Positions 42,972 to 54,151 of a stretch of DNA of 64,000 nucleotides are shown here, piece after piece. The notes below the pieces were generated by a model, which searched no databases, was not told where the DNA came from, and saw only the letters and a list, made by a program, of their open reading frames with translations. This DNA comes from Dendrolimus kikuchii (lineage: Eukaryota; Arthropoda; Insecta; Lepidoptera; Lasiocampidae). The stretch spans positions 2,963,501-3,027,500 of the forward strand of contig CM034390.1 in the NCBI GenBank assembly GCA_019925095.2, read 5' to 3'. Both the position numbers and the translations under genes were made by a program. The first letter of the stretch is position 1; each line of letters begins with the position of its first letter.

Positions 42972-43208
42972 TTTTTTTTTAATCGGCCGACAAACACACA
43001 TATTGTATATCCCCAAATTAAGCAAGTTACGCTTGTGTTATGGGTAATATACAACGGACTACGCTGGGGCCGATCCCAGAGACCCAGACCATAGTAAATA
43101 ACGGAGAAAATATGTTTCCGAAATTTACTATACCAGAAATCGAACCCGGAGCCTCTACGTTGCAGTGAGGTAGGCCGGTAAAGGCTTAGCCCAGCCACAG
43201 AGGCCGTC
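42972..43208 (-). repeat. tRNA-derived SINE, family T1
   Basis: Minus-strand B box GGGTTCGATTTC; the A-box region has lost a few bases (TGTGGCTGGGC). The tail words and a T run (A tail) are present on the left. Confidence 0.8.
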
Positions 43209-43846
43209 GTATCTATACACATCACGAAGTTTAAATATAAAAAACGGCGGCACTAAAAACAATCCCTTCCAGACAACCTTAGGATGGATTAGAAATGTTG
43301 AATGAATAGACGAAACCCGGCATCAATCAATCGAAGTGATACGTCTAATTATATTTCGCGAAAATTTCACTCGCCCATTCAGTTTCGACGCAACTGACAG
43401 CAAATACCAAAATTTTCCCATTCGCATACACTTTGAAATCAATAATTATGAAGTATTTCTGCACGGACCACTTCATATCAAAGTGATATATTAAGAGTTC
43501 AGGTTACTGACCGAACCGACGACGGGCAAGATAAATAAACACCGACGGATGTGTGCTCCAATGAAAATATTATGTAAAGAATCAAAGAGTCACCAACGTA
43601 ATTTGGAACAAATAGTGGGCGGCCTTATTCAAAAGAATATAGGGCTGATAACAGATATCGTAACAGTTACGATTAGGGAGATGCGACACATAAACACGGA
43701 TAATCGATATATCACAGTTCCAGATATTAGCGATTATAATTATAAAATTTAAAAAGAAATACATTATAATGACACATTTGCCGATACGGTATCGATTGAG
43801 TAATCGGTCTTAGTATTCGGTTGGCATGACACTTCACGCGGCGTGT
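43209..43846. other. No gene recognised
   Basis: A 67-codon frame at 43549-43752 has no motif. No repeat ends were seen. Confidence 0.3.
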
Positions 43847-44522
43847 AATGGGGATTGTTCAAAAAAAATTACCCTCTGATTTTATATTTTTATTATGTAA
43901 AATAGGGTATTTTAAGATACTAATTTGAATATTTTTGTGTTTTAAGAGTTAGATTTTTTTTAATTCGATTTAAAAAAAAATATCCGATGACGTCATTGGG
44001 GACAACTTTACATTAATTCCTTTGCCTATAAAAAGAAAATAATCATATTAATCTGTGCTATTGTTTAAATGTTACTGTCATTATTCATTATGACACATCG
44101 TGATCATTTTAGTGTGGCCAGCTTAGCAATTTTATCGCTAGATTTATTTTATATATTTTGGTGTTCAACATTTATTATTTTCTAAAGTTACCGTTAAGTT
44201 ATTTCAAGTGACCTTTAGTGAAAAATCAATATAATATAACTTAAACTGAATAATGTACAGTTAGACTGAATACTATTAATTGATAATCAGGCATAAATTA
44301 CCTATTAGACACCATTGCGATGTCATTACTTTTCTTAATTTGTAATAAAGTATTCTTTCGGCGATTACAACAGATAAAGCTCATTCGACCACTAAAATAC
44401 TTTGATTTGGTATCACATTTGTGTTATCATTTTTAATGTCTGATACCTAGACATAGTCTCATTATCCAATGATGTTGTCAATCCAGTTAAAATAAAAAGG
44501 CTGTATTGTCAGTTTCAATTGA

Positions 44523-44539
44523 GGGGGGGGGGGGGGGGG
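44523..44539 (+). repeat. Run of 17 G
   Basis: Seventeen consecutive G in otherwise AT-rich DNA, preceded by CAATTGA. It can form a G-quadruplex and is prone to length error in sequencing. Confidence 0.9.
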
Positions 44540-45539
44540 AGTATTATTAGTCAGACCTTTAAAAAAAATATCAGCCGTTAGGACTGCACTTCAGAGATAA
44601 AAACTTGGTATCTGAGCGTGACGGTCGTGCGAATTCGGTGCATTTTCCCCATCCTAGAAGTATCTACCGAAGTTTTCAATTTAAAAATCATGGCGATGTT
44701 CGATAAGGTCTTTTTTAAGTCAATATGTTGGGAGTTACTTTCCTACACACACGTGTGTACCTACAAGAATTACAAATTTTAGTAATTTCACTATTAGCAA
44801 CCTGGCAATATTGGGTATTTAGGCTTTAGATCGGCGGTTAACGCAGCATTTCTAAATTCTAATATTATTCATTACAATTAATTTCGTCCTTAGAAAAATC
44901 TTCTAAAGTCATCCGACAAAAAAGTGAACTGTTTTATTAATGAAAATGTATTAAATATTTTCTCTTTCTAAACTTGGCCGGATCTTCAAATAGGAGTGTT
45001 AATTTTGTAAAGGCTGATACGCTAAACCTACCTAACATGTAATGTTATTAGAGTACATAGCTATACTCGTAGTACATATTGGAGAAATAAGAGGAGCTAA
45101 AATCCTGATGTAAGTAGTTTTGTGAAGGTTTCTAAATTCAACATGTTCGTCCATAGATCTTCCTTCCTTCTTTCCTTTTAGAATCTGTGTAGTATATTAC
45201 TATTCCTGTCTGTAAATTTTATCCATATAAGAAATCAGTAATGTTAATTATTAGTTAAAAATGATTGATGTAAGTATACTTTGTGTTGAAGTCAAAATTC
45301 ATCTAAAATGTGCACCTATTTATAGAAAAATAGCTACATGTCTCACTCATTCATTAGAAACTGATTAAAATAATATTAATTACTTATTTGATAATTTGGT
45401 ACAATCAATAAATCAGCAACCTATATTACTTTCTTAATAATCTATAATACAAGTAAAGTATCTCATACAAATACATACAAATAAAGGAACAGACATTATT
45501 GCACCACTGCCCTGGCGGTTAGATAGTGTGTTTGATTGC

Positions 45540-45630
45540 TAATGTATGTTATGGATCTGATCTTATACAACAAATTACCGGAAAATATGAAACTCTCCAG
45601 TAGTTTTAAATATATTCACTTGCCGGCTTA
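45540..45630 (+). pseudogene. LINE C-terminal trace
   Basis: Plus-strand codons give MDLILYNKLPENMKLSSSFK, similar in pattern to the LYNKLP...FK end of CR1-type reverse transcriptases. Only about 25 codons, so weak. Confidence 0.35.
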
Positions 45631-46389
45631 AAAGTGATTAATTAAGCACTTGAAGAATTTCATGGAATATGAAGATTTGTGACAAATACCTTAATGATTG
45701 TAAATCTCTTAATAATATGATTTTGATGTGTAACATAGTTACTAATATGAAAAATTATGAGTTAAATAAGGACTATGCGAGTAATTAAATAGACACTTTA
45801 TATCTTTTTTTTTCAGGTTCAGAAAAAATTAGCAACAACTTTTCTGCATAAGCAAGGGTTATGCTTGATCATAGAATTTTATGACTTATCCACTGCAGTT
45901 TACATGAAAACTTTATGTATAGCAAAAAACAAATGCTAGCCTGCAGAAAAAAGAAAAAGATAAAACTGAACATTTCTGAAAAGATTATATAATATGTCCT
46001 AAATTATTATTAATAAGTGTTTAAGTAAATAAACAAGTTTAACTGCTAAAAGTTATTTATTATTTCATCTTGCAAAACAATAAGTCAAAAGATATATTTT
46101 ATTAATCAATTCATATAAATATAGTGAACATACAAATTTATAACTCACAATAGTTTGCTTTTAGTATAGAAACCATTTTATTCTTATAACTCGTAATGTG
46201 AACTCTTAAGACATCAGTCAAAGTAAAGCTAAAATATTTTTGGAGGAATGTTAAATATTCATATATTGTTTACATGAATTATAACTAATAACATCTAGAT
46301 TTATGTATATATAAAAATAAGTTATTTAAAATAGCCATCCTTGTTTTCAATTAATTAAGCTTTAAAGATATAGGCCATTCTTCTATGGT

Positions 46390-46870
46390 GGTACTAATCT
46401 TTTCAATCAGTTTCCATTTATTGATTTGGGCTCGCTTGAGATAAATTCAGGTTCTGGTGAATTTTTGTATGCCATTAGCTCCAATGCAGTTCATAAAGAA
46501 TACTCCAAAGAATTCAAGTCAGAACACAAATTGGCTTGCAACCAAAGTTGGATTGAATTAGCTTCATGGGAGGGTACAGAGTCCTGTTGGAAAATCCACT
46601 GCTATCCAGCGAATAAAGTATCACTTAATGCTTAAATCATTGTTTCCAATATGTGATTTTGGACGTCCTTCTAACTTCTGGCGCAAGGTGTATTGTTTTG
46701 CCAGTTAAATTTTCTTCCACCGTGATGATCTTCTCATCAGTAAACCGGTTATTTTTTGGATCGTATCTCTTGAAAAGATTTCGACATCGTTCCAATCGCC
46801 ATTTACGAAGACGCTCGTTTATATAATGCACTTTTCTTTGACTTTTAGTTAGAGACCATATGTAAGTATT
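46390..46870 (-). pseudogene. maT-type mariner transposase fragment
   Basis: Minus-strand frame 46831-46637 reads RLRKWRLERCRNLFKRYDPK then FTDEKIITVEENL, with the first catalytic Asp in FTDEK. After a frameshift or deletion the sequence continues WIFQQDSVPSHEANSIQLWL (second Asp in QQDS) and CSDLNSLEYSL (third Asp in SDLN). This order and the QQDS/SDLN words fit the maT (D,D37D) branch of Tc1/mariner. A stop follows EYSL. The N-terminal DNA-binding part is missing. Confidence 0.75.
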
Positions 46871-47270
46871 CTCTTTACAGATATTTAAGGAATATTGGTC
46901 TGAAGAGATAATATATACATAATTTTATTCTGGACTACGTCGAATAAAATGTTTGTTTATGTTGATGTTGTATGACATAACAATGACATAAAAAGTAAAA
47001 TGTCGGTCCTTTTGTATTTTGAAACTGAATGGCTACGGTATACATATGCATTTCACCAGACGTAAATGACGTCATAGGATTTAGTAAAGTCAAATAAAGG
47101 TCAAACGCATTTCTTTCAAAATACAAGGGGATTGTACGTTTTTTGGAATTTTAACTAGACAGAAATGATTAGGAACACTATTCCTCGAAATGGTTTTTCA
47201 AAAAGCTAAATTGAAAAAAAGTGAACAATCCCCATTCAACACATTACGCGATGGAATATAGTACCTACGT

Positions 47271-47801
47271 ACGTACGTACATAACTTCACGCCAGTTCCT
47301 TTGCGGGGTAGGCACGAAGGCGCTCCGTTGGCGCCATTGAGGCTTATTCTTACACACCTCACTTGCTACTTTGACATTCATAACTCTTGTCATGCACGGT
47401 CGTCTGTTCTTAAGGCTCCTGACATCACCTTCTGCTAGTACACGATCCATTTGATCATGGAAGGTGTGTCGTGGCCTTCCACGACTTCTGCATCCATCCA
47501 CTTTTGCATTGCATATCTGTTTAGTCATTCTTTCATCATGCATTCTTTCCACATGCCCGAACCACCGGAGCATTCCTTTCCTTACTTTCACCCCGACACT
47601 CTGTTTCAGACCAACTCTCTTTCTTACTTCGGTATTACGAACGCGGTCCGCGAGCGTCACTCCGCAGATTTTGCGCAGTGCTCGCATCTCGACCGCGTTT
47701 ACTCTACTTTCATGCTTTCTCTTCCATACGTGAGCGTAGGTACCAGCACCGCGTTGTGTATGGCGAGCTGGACCTTCTGGCTGAGGTTCTTAGCGCCCAG
47801 A
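47271..47801 (-). mobile_element. RTE-t fragment with 11-bp TSD and 19-bp deletion
   Basis: Reaches the word GGCGCTAAGAACCTCAGCC on the sense strand. It has the same 19-bp loss between TATGG words as the copy at 26451. Near the 3' end a small rearrangement replaces GTTGTTCG with sequence encoding QWRQRSAF. AGTACCTACGT lies at 47260-47270 and 47802-47812. Confidence 0.85.
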
Positions 47802-47833
47802 AGTACCTACGTTTTCCCCAAAAAATATTATTG

Positions 47834-48011
47834 TCTATAAGAATATTATAAAGAAAAGATTTGTTTATTTGTATTGAATAGGCTCCGAGATTACTGAACC
47901 GATTTGAAAAATTCTTTCACTGTTGGCAAGGTACGCTATCCCCGGCTATATAAAACAAAATGATTTTTTTATTAAATACCCATGCGAAGCCGGTGCGGGC
48001 CGTTAGTATTA
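47834..48011 (+). mobile_element. Lep1-like Helitron, decayed
   Basis: Starts TCTATAAGAATATTATAAAG and contains ACTGAACCGATTTGAAAAAT then TCTTTCACTGTTGG. The 3' end reads GCGGGCCGTTAG, with CTAG mutated. Confidence 0.65.
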
Positions 48012-48099
48012 TATAAACCTAGTTATTCCTTTAAAGTATTAATTCTATCAGTGTTGTCAATATGAAGAGGTCAAATTATGTACTTTTAGATCCGTAAAA

Positions 48100-48335
48100 T
48101 GCAAAAGTGGATGGATGCAGAAGTCGTGGAAGGCCACGACACACCTTCCATGATCAAATTGATCGTGTACTAGCAGAAGGTAATGTCAGGAGCCTTAAGA
48201 ACAGACGAGCGTGCATGACAAGAGTTATGAATGTCAAAGAAGCAAGTGAGATGTGTAAGAATAAGCCTGAATGGCGCTCTGTTGTTCGTGCCTACCCCGC
48301 AAGGGAACTGGCGTGAAGTTATGTATGTATTTATG
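48100..48335 (+). mobile_element. RTE-t fragment with 13-bp TSD
   Basis: Begins TGCAAAAGTGGATGGATGC and encodes the C-terminal region with the change SEMCKNKPEW. TAGATCCGTAAAA lies at 48087-48099 and 48336-48348. Confidence 0.9.
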
Positions 48336-48348
48336 TAGATCCGTAAAA

Positions 48349-48573
48349 ATATCGGATCATGTACATACAGGAAATGCTTTAACTACGTTCGCTGAACAGT
48401 CACGTAACCGTAGCATAATGTATTGATTGTTATTCAAAATATTTATTCTCACGGCAACAGCCATTAGACGGTAGGTGCGGCATAACGCCTAACGCTACGT
48501 AATTTCTGCTCATGTGTCACACGTTACTTAAAAACACTGCGAGCGTATTTAGACGAGCTTTTAGCGCCGTACT
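48349..48573. other. No feature seen
   Basis: Short gap between the RTE-t copy and the next P310 copy; nothing recognisable. Confidence 0.4.
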
Positions 48574-48793
48574 TATTGGATGAGTTTAACAGACAGGCAG
48601 ACAGCCCACCTGCTGGAAAGTGGTTACCGTCGCTTATGGACATTTGTAACATCAAAAGTGCTACCAGTGTGCTGCCTCTCTCTAAAGGGAGAATGGATCC
48701 TGACCACTATACCTGTCTGTGGGTTGTTTTGTCGCCTCTACGACAGGCGGCCTGGCCGCAGGAAAATGTATTCCTCTCCGTCCCTGCACGGAT
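48574..48793 (-). repeat. P310 with internal deletion
   Basis: Both end regions are present, but about 90 bp between GGTCAGGATCCATTCTCC and ACAGGTATAG-like sequence (sense) is missing. Confidence 0.7.
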
Positions 48794-49215
48794 TCAGATG
48801 TATTACAGTATTAAGTTCATACCTTTTATACGTTCACTTTATTAATACAAACACTTGACTACTGCCGATCCTCGATCTTCTACAGGCTGTTGTAAATCGA
48901 AATATCAAAACACTACGAAGTTATATCTCTCAATTCGCTCTATTGATGTAACTTAAGAAAGTCCAGTTGATAATAGTTTTTATAAGTGATATTGTCGAAG
49001 TAAGTGATATTTCAATATTGAAATAATCTATAATCGATATCGATATTATAGGGATTTTTTAGAGGTTTTTTGAGACACCGTGGCATCCCTAGCGATGATA
49101 CAGAATCCATCAGAATCACTTAGACAGGAATAAGGAAAAATATTCTTTAATAAAGAATCCTCCGCGCTTTTTCTTTCTTATATAGAAGCTATCTATATAA
49201 GAAAGATCCTCTTTT
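48794..49215. other. AT-rich DNA, no feature seen
   Basis: Includes ATCGAT-rich words at 49030-49050; otherwise nothing. Confidence 0.4.
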
Positions 49216-49400
49216 ATCCGTGCAGGAACGGAGAAAGAATACAATTTCCTGCGGCCGGGCGGCCTGTCGTAAGAGGCGACAAAACAACCCACAGCCAGGT
49301 GGAAGGGCATTTGCCCGACTGAATGCCTACCACCCCTAGCCTAAAGTATGTCGCCATAACAATCTTGAGTTGTGTTCCGGCATTAGTGACCAGGTTCCGG
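49216..49400 (+). repeat. P310, 3'-truncated
   Basis: Starts at the canonical ATCCGTGCAGGAACGG but stops at GACCAGGTTCCGGGC, with no A tail. This is the reverse of the usual 5' truncation. Confidence 0.75.
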
Positions 49401-49765
49401 GCTTTAAGTTTCACAAATAAAAGTATGCTACGTTCACATGCAGTGTGAATAATTGTTTTTGTGATATTTCCATAATAATATAAACGAGAGACAGAGTTAC
49501 TTTCGCACTTATAATTTTAGTAGAGAAGCAAACATAAGTGTTTGAGCTTCCAGAGTTCGCAGTGGGAAATCATAGGCGCTAATTTCTCGAGAATAACTAA
49601 TTTATTTATTGGAATATTACAAAGCCGTCCGTTGAAGTAAGTATTTAAAAATGGTTCAAAAATTGAAATATGTAACGTTTTTTCTTGTGTCAGTCCGGTT
49701 GACGTTTTTGTGCTCGAAGTTATAGTCGCGTTCGCGACAATAAGGAATACGTGTAAGACCTTTGT
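49401..49765. other. AT-rich DNA, no feature seen
   Basis: No repeat or coding match was recognised. Confidence 0.4.
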
Positions 49766-50077
49766 ATCCGTGCAGGAACGGAGAAAGAATACAATTTCCT
49801 GCGGCCAGGCGGCCTGTCGTAAGAGGTGACAAAACAACCCACAACCAGGTGGTAGGGCATTTGCCCGACTGGATGGCTACCACCCCTGGTCTAAAGCATG
49901 TCGCCATAACAACCTTGAGTTGTGTTCCGGCATTAGTGACCAGGTTCCAGTCTCCCTTAAGAGAGCAGCAGCGCATTTGTAGCACCTTTGGTGTTGCAAA
50001 TGTCCATAGGCTATGGTAACCGCTTTCCATCTAGTGGCCCGTCTGCCTGTCTGCTGAACTCCTGCAATAATAAAAAA
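49766..50077 (+). repeat. P310 poly(A) retroelement, full length
   Basis: One of the cleanest copies: ATCCGTGCAGGAACGG to CTCCTGCAATAATAAAAAA. It is useful as a family reference. Confidence 0.85.
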
Positions 50078-50321
50078 CCTGTGCGTGCCTGTAAATCACT
50101 CAAACAACATGCTATACTTATACAATAATTTACACACCTGTCTGTCTACGTGTGTCACAGCAATTTGTTGCTAACACTTTTGACTGTATCTAGATTAATC
50201 TTAGATGAAAGATGTCTTCTACGAACCGGTATACTATACAAAGCTATTGGGTAAAGCTGTGAAAAAATCAGGTTTTAAATTAATTTATAAAATTCTGTGA
50301 CGTATGACTTGTATATTTTCC
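50078..50321. other. AT-rich DNA, no feature seen
   Basis: Nothing recognisable. Confidence 0.4.
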
Positions 50322-50376
50322 TGCGGCCGGGTGGCCTATCGTAAATTGCCACAAAACAACCCACAGCTAAGTGGTA
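50322..50376 (+). repeat. P310 5' fragment
   Basis: Fifty-five bases (TTCCTGCGGCCGGGTGGCCT through ACCCACAGCTAAGTGG) match the P310 5' part; neither end is present. Confidence 0.6.
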
Positions 50377-50439
50377 CTACCAAGAGGTATAAAACCAAAA
50401 TCCTTGTTTACAGTATACTGCCAAATAACCTTCTTTTTA

Positions 50440-50860
50440 TTTATTTTTAAGGCGAGGGAAATGCTATTTACGCACAATATTGGGTCCTTTGCAAGGGATT
50501 AGACCATAGTTGATCATGAAGGCTTTCCCCTTTGATAAGGGGCAATCCGAACAATAATCAAGCCAGCTTGTGTGGAGACTCAGAGAAGTTGCACGGGCAA
50601 CAACCACTCCCCACTAAAACCACCCTCCTCCCATGTGCCCCGCGCTTTTTATGTAGGAAAGGCTGAGACTTAGAACGTAGTTACGCCCAGTCCGATCCAG
50701 CGCAAAATGTGCCTGAATGTGCCCCGGGAATCAGAACACATTCACTTCGTCAGCGGGGGTGACGAATCCTTTGCTCCCTTGATAGCTAAAGGCCCCCCGA
50801 AGCGGTATTATTCAGGGTGGGAAGTTATGCGCATACCTGCGTCTCCGGATGCCAGCCGAC
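50440..50860 (-). repeat. LINE 3' UTR, probably R1-type
   Basis: On the minus strand it contains GGGTGGTTTTAGTGGGGAGT, as in the R1 3' UTR at 12022, and ends CCCTCGCCTTAAAAATAAAT plus A-rich tail. It is GC-richer than its flanks and lacks coding sequence. A different R1-clade family from 21084 is likely. Confidence 0.5.
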
Positions 50861-50867
50861 CGCCGGC

Positions 50868-51055
50868 GTCCGTGTGGGGTCGCATTAGTACGCGCAAACC
50901 AAACAACCCTAACTTAGGTTCCAGCATTAGTGGCTACATTATAGCATTGCAGTACACTGGTGCCACCTAGGATATTGCAAATGTCGATACGCATCGATAA
51001 CCACATTCCATTGGTGGGGGAAGTCAGCCTATTTACTGTGTTCCAGCAATAAAAT
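50868..51055 (+). repeat. P310, strongly diverged
   Basis: Collinear words GGTTCCAGCATTAGTGG, GATATTGCAAATGTCGATAC and TTCCAGCAATAAAATCC correspond to the 3' half of P310. It is among the oldest copies in the window. Confidence 0.55.
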
Positions 51056-51960
51056 CCTACTACATCGAGAACACGGCATGTATGAAACGTCCGTAGACCT
51101 ACGGTGCATCATGTATGGATACCGGTGCACTATTTACAAGTGTAGATAATGAAAGGTAAATAGACGATATACGTCCATTTAACCGTCGCGTTGTATATGT
51201 AAACATTATTAGGTGATTCGTTGGAACTGGGTCACGGAGAGAACAAGGTCCACCGCGTGTCTGCTCGGTAATTGAAGACGGCACGGCGTTTAGTTCAACA
51301 CCTACTATATGTTTATCCTTTTCTTTGTTCTTCCTTAATTACATAAGGTAAAGCCTATATTCATTTCGTCAATGAACTGTTATTCACTGTTAGACGTAGA
51401 CCGTTTTTGCACCACATATCGAGGTCCTCCTTGATTGGAGCATTGCCTCGATATGTCGTTTTGCTCAGATTGCCGGTCCAGCTTTATCCAGACGCAGTCA
51501 TGAGACCATTCCAGGACTCATCTGCTGCATGGGTTCTGTGATAAACGTGGCCGAATCACTATGTGTTTATCGGTAAGAAAATTTGCTAAAGTGAGCTCCT
51601 GAAACATGCATGCAGGCATGTTATTATCTTATTACTAATGATCGAGAAAATAGAGCCGGTTTAATTAAAGTTAACCACCAAAATATAATTGTATACATTT
51701 GATTAACGAATATAAGTCAATTAAATATTGGAGCTTTTAACGATTTTATATCGCATTTTTTATCTTTTGCTGCTTAAATTAACAATTATCACTACTTTCC
51801 GACCATTTTTATTATTAAAATGGCTGTTACATGTTTTTACCCTCCCCCAGTGCTGATCGGATTCGGTAGTTCTGATCGATTTACACAAGATTTTTATGCT
51901 AAGCCATAAAAAATCGTAAATGGCATGTTCTATAAAATCAGCAAATAAACACATAGCTTG
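51056..51960. other. No gene recognised
   Basis: The interval 51390-51560 is GC-richer (TTTATCCAGACGCAGTCATG) but has no motif. The rest is AT-rich. Confidence 0.3.
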
Positions 51961-52240
51961 TATTTTTTTTATTGCACGAGTTCATCAGACAAGCTGACGG
52001 CCCACCTGTTGGAAAGCGGTTACCGTCGCCTATGGACACTTGCAACACCAAAGGTGCTGCTATAAATGCGCTCCTACTAAAGAGACACCGAAGCCTGGCC
52101 ACTAATGCTGGAACACAACTCAAAATTGTTATGGCGATTAGCCATAGACCAGGAGCAGGACGGGCAAATACCCTACCACTTGGCTGTGGGTTTTGTTGTC
52201 TCTTACGACAGGCCGCAGAGAATTGTATTTTTTCTTTGTA
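51961..52240 (-). repeat. P310, diverged
   Basis: Plus-strand reading TATTGCACGAGTTCATCAGA through TACGACAGGCCGCAGAGAAT. A deletion removes part of the CGCCCGGCCGCAGG 5' region. Confidence 0.65.
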
Positions 52241-52247
52241 TACTCTC

Positions 52248-52440
52248 AAGCAAAGCAAGTTACACTTGTGATTTGAGTAATATATAAAGGAAAAGTTTAG
52301 GATACGCTGGAATTAAAAAAAGAATGTTCGCTGAAGAAACATTCGGTATTTTAGCACTGCGATACAAAGCTGAAGTCTGCGACTTCTAAATCTGAGTAAA
52401 CTGGGGCAGACCACAACGCTTAAACCACTAGAACACAGAC
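52248..52440 (-). repeat. tRNA-derived SINE, T1-related, old
   Basis: Minus-strand head GTTCTAGTGGTTTAAGCG carries an A-box-like sequence, and the tail ACAAGTGTAACTTGCTTTGC matches the T1 tail. The B box is lost. It abuts the P310 copy to its left. Confidence 0.5.
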
Positions 52441-52654
52441 TACCAACAAATTATCTAAATTCAGAAAGAAGTACCGACGACTACGTCGAAGTAGGTTAAA
52501 AGCACCAACATATAATTGATCTATTGTTTCCGTGATTTATAATATATTCATAAATCTATCACGCAATCAAACAATCTTATCACCTCCAACTTAAGGCTTG
52601 TAGCAACGCCAATAGCGCGGATTCCACAGACGCAGTCTTTTTACAGATGCATTA

Positions 52655-52879
52655 TTATGAACTGGCTTCTGCCCACGTGGAATAGTTTAAAAAAAGTAAG
52701 TTAAAAATCCCCCGATTTTGAAACATTCTTCATTGCTGCTCCGCTCCTATTGGTATTACCGTGATGATATATAGCCTATAGCCTCCTACTGAAAGAATTT
52801 TTCAAATCAAACCAGTAGTTCCCGAGATTAGCGCGTTCAAGCAAACAAACAAACTCTTCAGCTTTATATATTAGTATAA
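52655..52879 (-). mobile_element. Lep1-type Helitron, 3' end decayed
   Basis: Minus-strand start TATACTAATATATAAAGCTG, then GTTTGTTTGCTTGAACGCGC and GATTTGAAAAATTCTTTCAG as in the complete copy at 35707. The CTAG end has diverged. Confidence 0.75.
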
Positions 52880-53666
52880 GGTAAAGTAGTATTAATAAAA
52901 AACTCCCTTTTGTAAAGATGTAGATATTTATTTCTTTTTTCCTTGTTTTGATAATCATTGAAGGAGTAAAATGTTTTCAAAGTAAATATCAATAATTGGA
53001 GGTGAATTGGTGATTTTGATAAAAACCACGCTACGTCTCATATCGTGAAGACCTACGTTAATTTTTTTGGTAAATTATTGATCAGTAATTACCAACGAAA
53101 AGTTGTTTCGTTTGCACCCTACTTTTAACCTTTAGCAGCAACAGGAACCTTAAAATAAATTCGCTCTACTATGCAAATCATTGGTTATCTTATCACTAAT
53201 CTTTAAACTGTAGATGACCGCTCTGATATTAGAAACACAACATTGTGCAACATATTGTAAAAATATATACAACAAACACTACTACAATATATATAAAATA
53301 CGAACAAAAAACCATCACAACAACTCTACATAATCCTAAAATAATTATACAAAAACGCGGTGTTTATTATTAGAAGCGTTAATTCCAACTATAAAAAAAA
53401 CCCATTTGAATAAATTTATACTGAGAAACAGATATCTGAATGTAGTATGAAAAAAACAATAAAAGTAGTCTTACATCATAAATTATGGCAAAAAATTAAG
53501 GTGAGACATTGTATAGCAAATAAGCGTAAGCAGAAACTAAACACCTTATTGATTGGTGAAGGCTTCTTACATCTTACCATCCATTTGTTTTACCTTACCA
53601 TTGGTAGAAAATTGTCATTAATTGTGTGGGATGCATGTCAGATTTCAATCAAAACAGTAAGGCATT
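52880..53666. other. AT-rich DNA with a weak repeat trace
   Basis: 53588-53625 resembles 42820-42860 (old unnamed repeat). The 157-codon frame from 53447 runs into P310 and is not a gene. Confidence 0.35.
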
Positions 53667-53987
53667 ATCCGTGCAGGAACGGAGAAAGAATACAATTTCC
53701 TGCGGCCGGGCGGCCTGTCGTAAGAGGCGACTTAATAACCCACAGCCAGGTGGTAGGGCATTTGCCCGACTGGATGGCTACCACCCCCGGTCAAGAGCAT
53801 GCCGCCATAACAACCTTGAGTTGCGTTCCGGCATTAGTGACCAGGTTCCAGTTTCCCTTAAGAGAGCAGCAGCGCATTTGTAGCAACTTTGGTGTTGCAA
53901 ATGTCCATAGGCGATGGTAACTGCTTTCCATCAAGTGGGCCGTCTGCCTGTCTGATGATCTCCTGCAATAAAAAAAATAAAAAAAAA
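53667..53987 (+). repeat. P310 poly(A) retroelement, full length
   Basis: Canonical 5' end and a tail TAAAAAAAATAAAAAAAAA. AAGGCA occurs at both flanks (53659-53664 and about 53986-53991), a possible short duplication. Confidence 0.8.
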
Positions 53988-54014
53988 GGCAAACGAATAA
54001 AGACAATAAATTCT

Positions 54015-54151
54015 ATCCGCGCGGGAACAGTGAAAGAATACAATTTCCTGCGGCCGGGTGGCCTGTCGTAAGCGACAAACCAACCCACCCACCCATCCAG
54101 ATGGTAGTCTGGCTGATGACTACCATCCTTGGTCTAGAGTATACCGCCATA
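54015..54151 (+). repeat. P310 5' part, diverged
   Basis: Starts ATCCGCGCGGGAACAGTG and continues to ACCGCCATAAAC, where an AT microsatellite replaces the 3' half. It follows the previous copy in direct orientation after 27 bp. Confidence 0.7.

Larger units (their letters stand above)
43847..47236. mobile_element. Possible 3.4-kb inverted-repeat element enclosing a maT remnant
   Basis: The left end AATGGGGATTGTTCA (43847-43861) is the exact complement of 47222-47236. A second inverted match (ATCC-ATGACGTCATT) lies 140 bp inside the left end and about 160 bp inside the right end, so the symmetry is probably not chance. Between them are a maT transposase remnant, a LINE trace and mostly AT-rich DNA. 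The target duplication is unclear, so the limits are tentative. Confidence 0.4.

Noticed and set aside
53447..53920. 157-codon plus-strand frame
   Set aside because: Its second half is simply P310 repeat sequence, and the first half is Lys/Leu-rich AT DNA without any recognisable domain.
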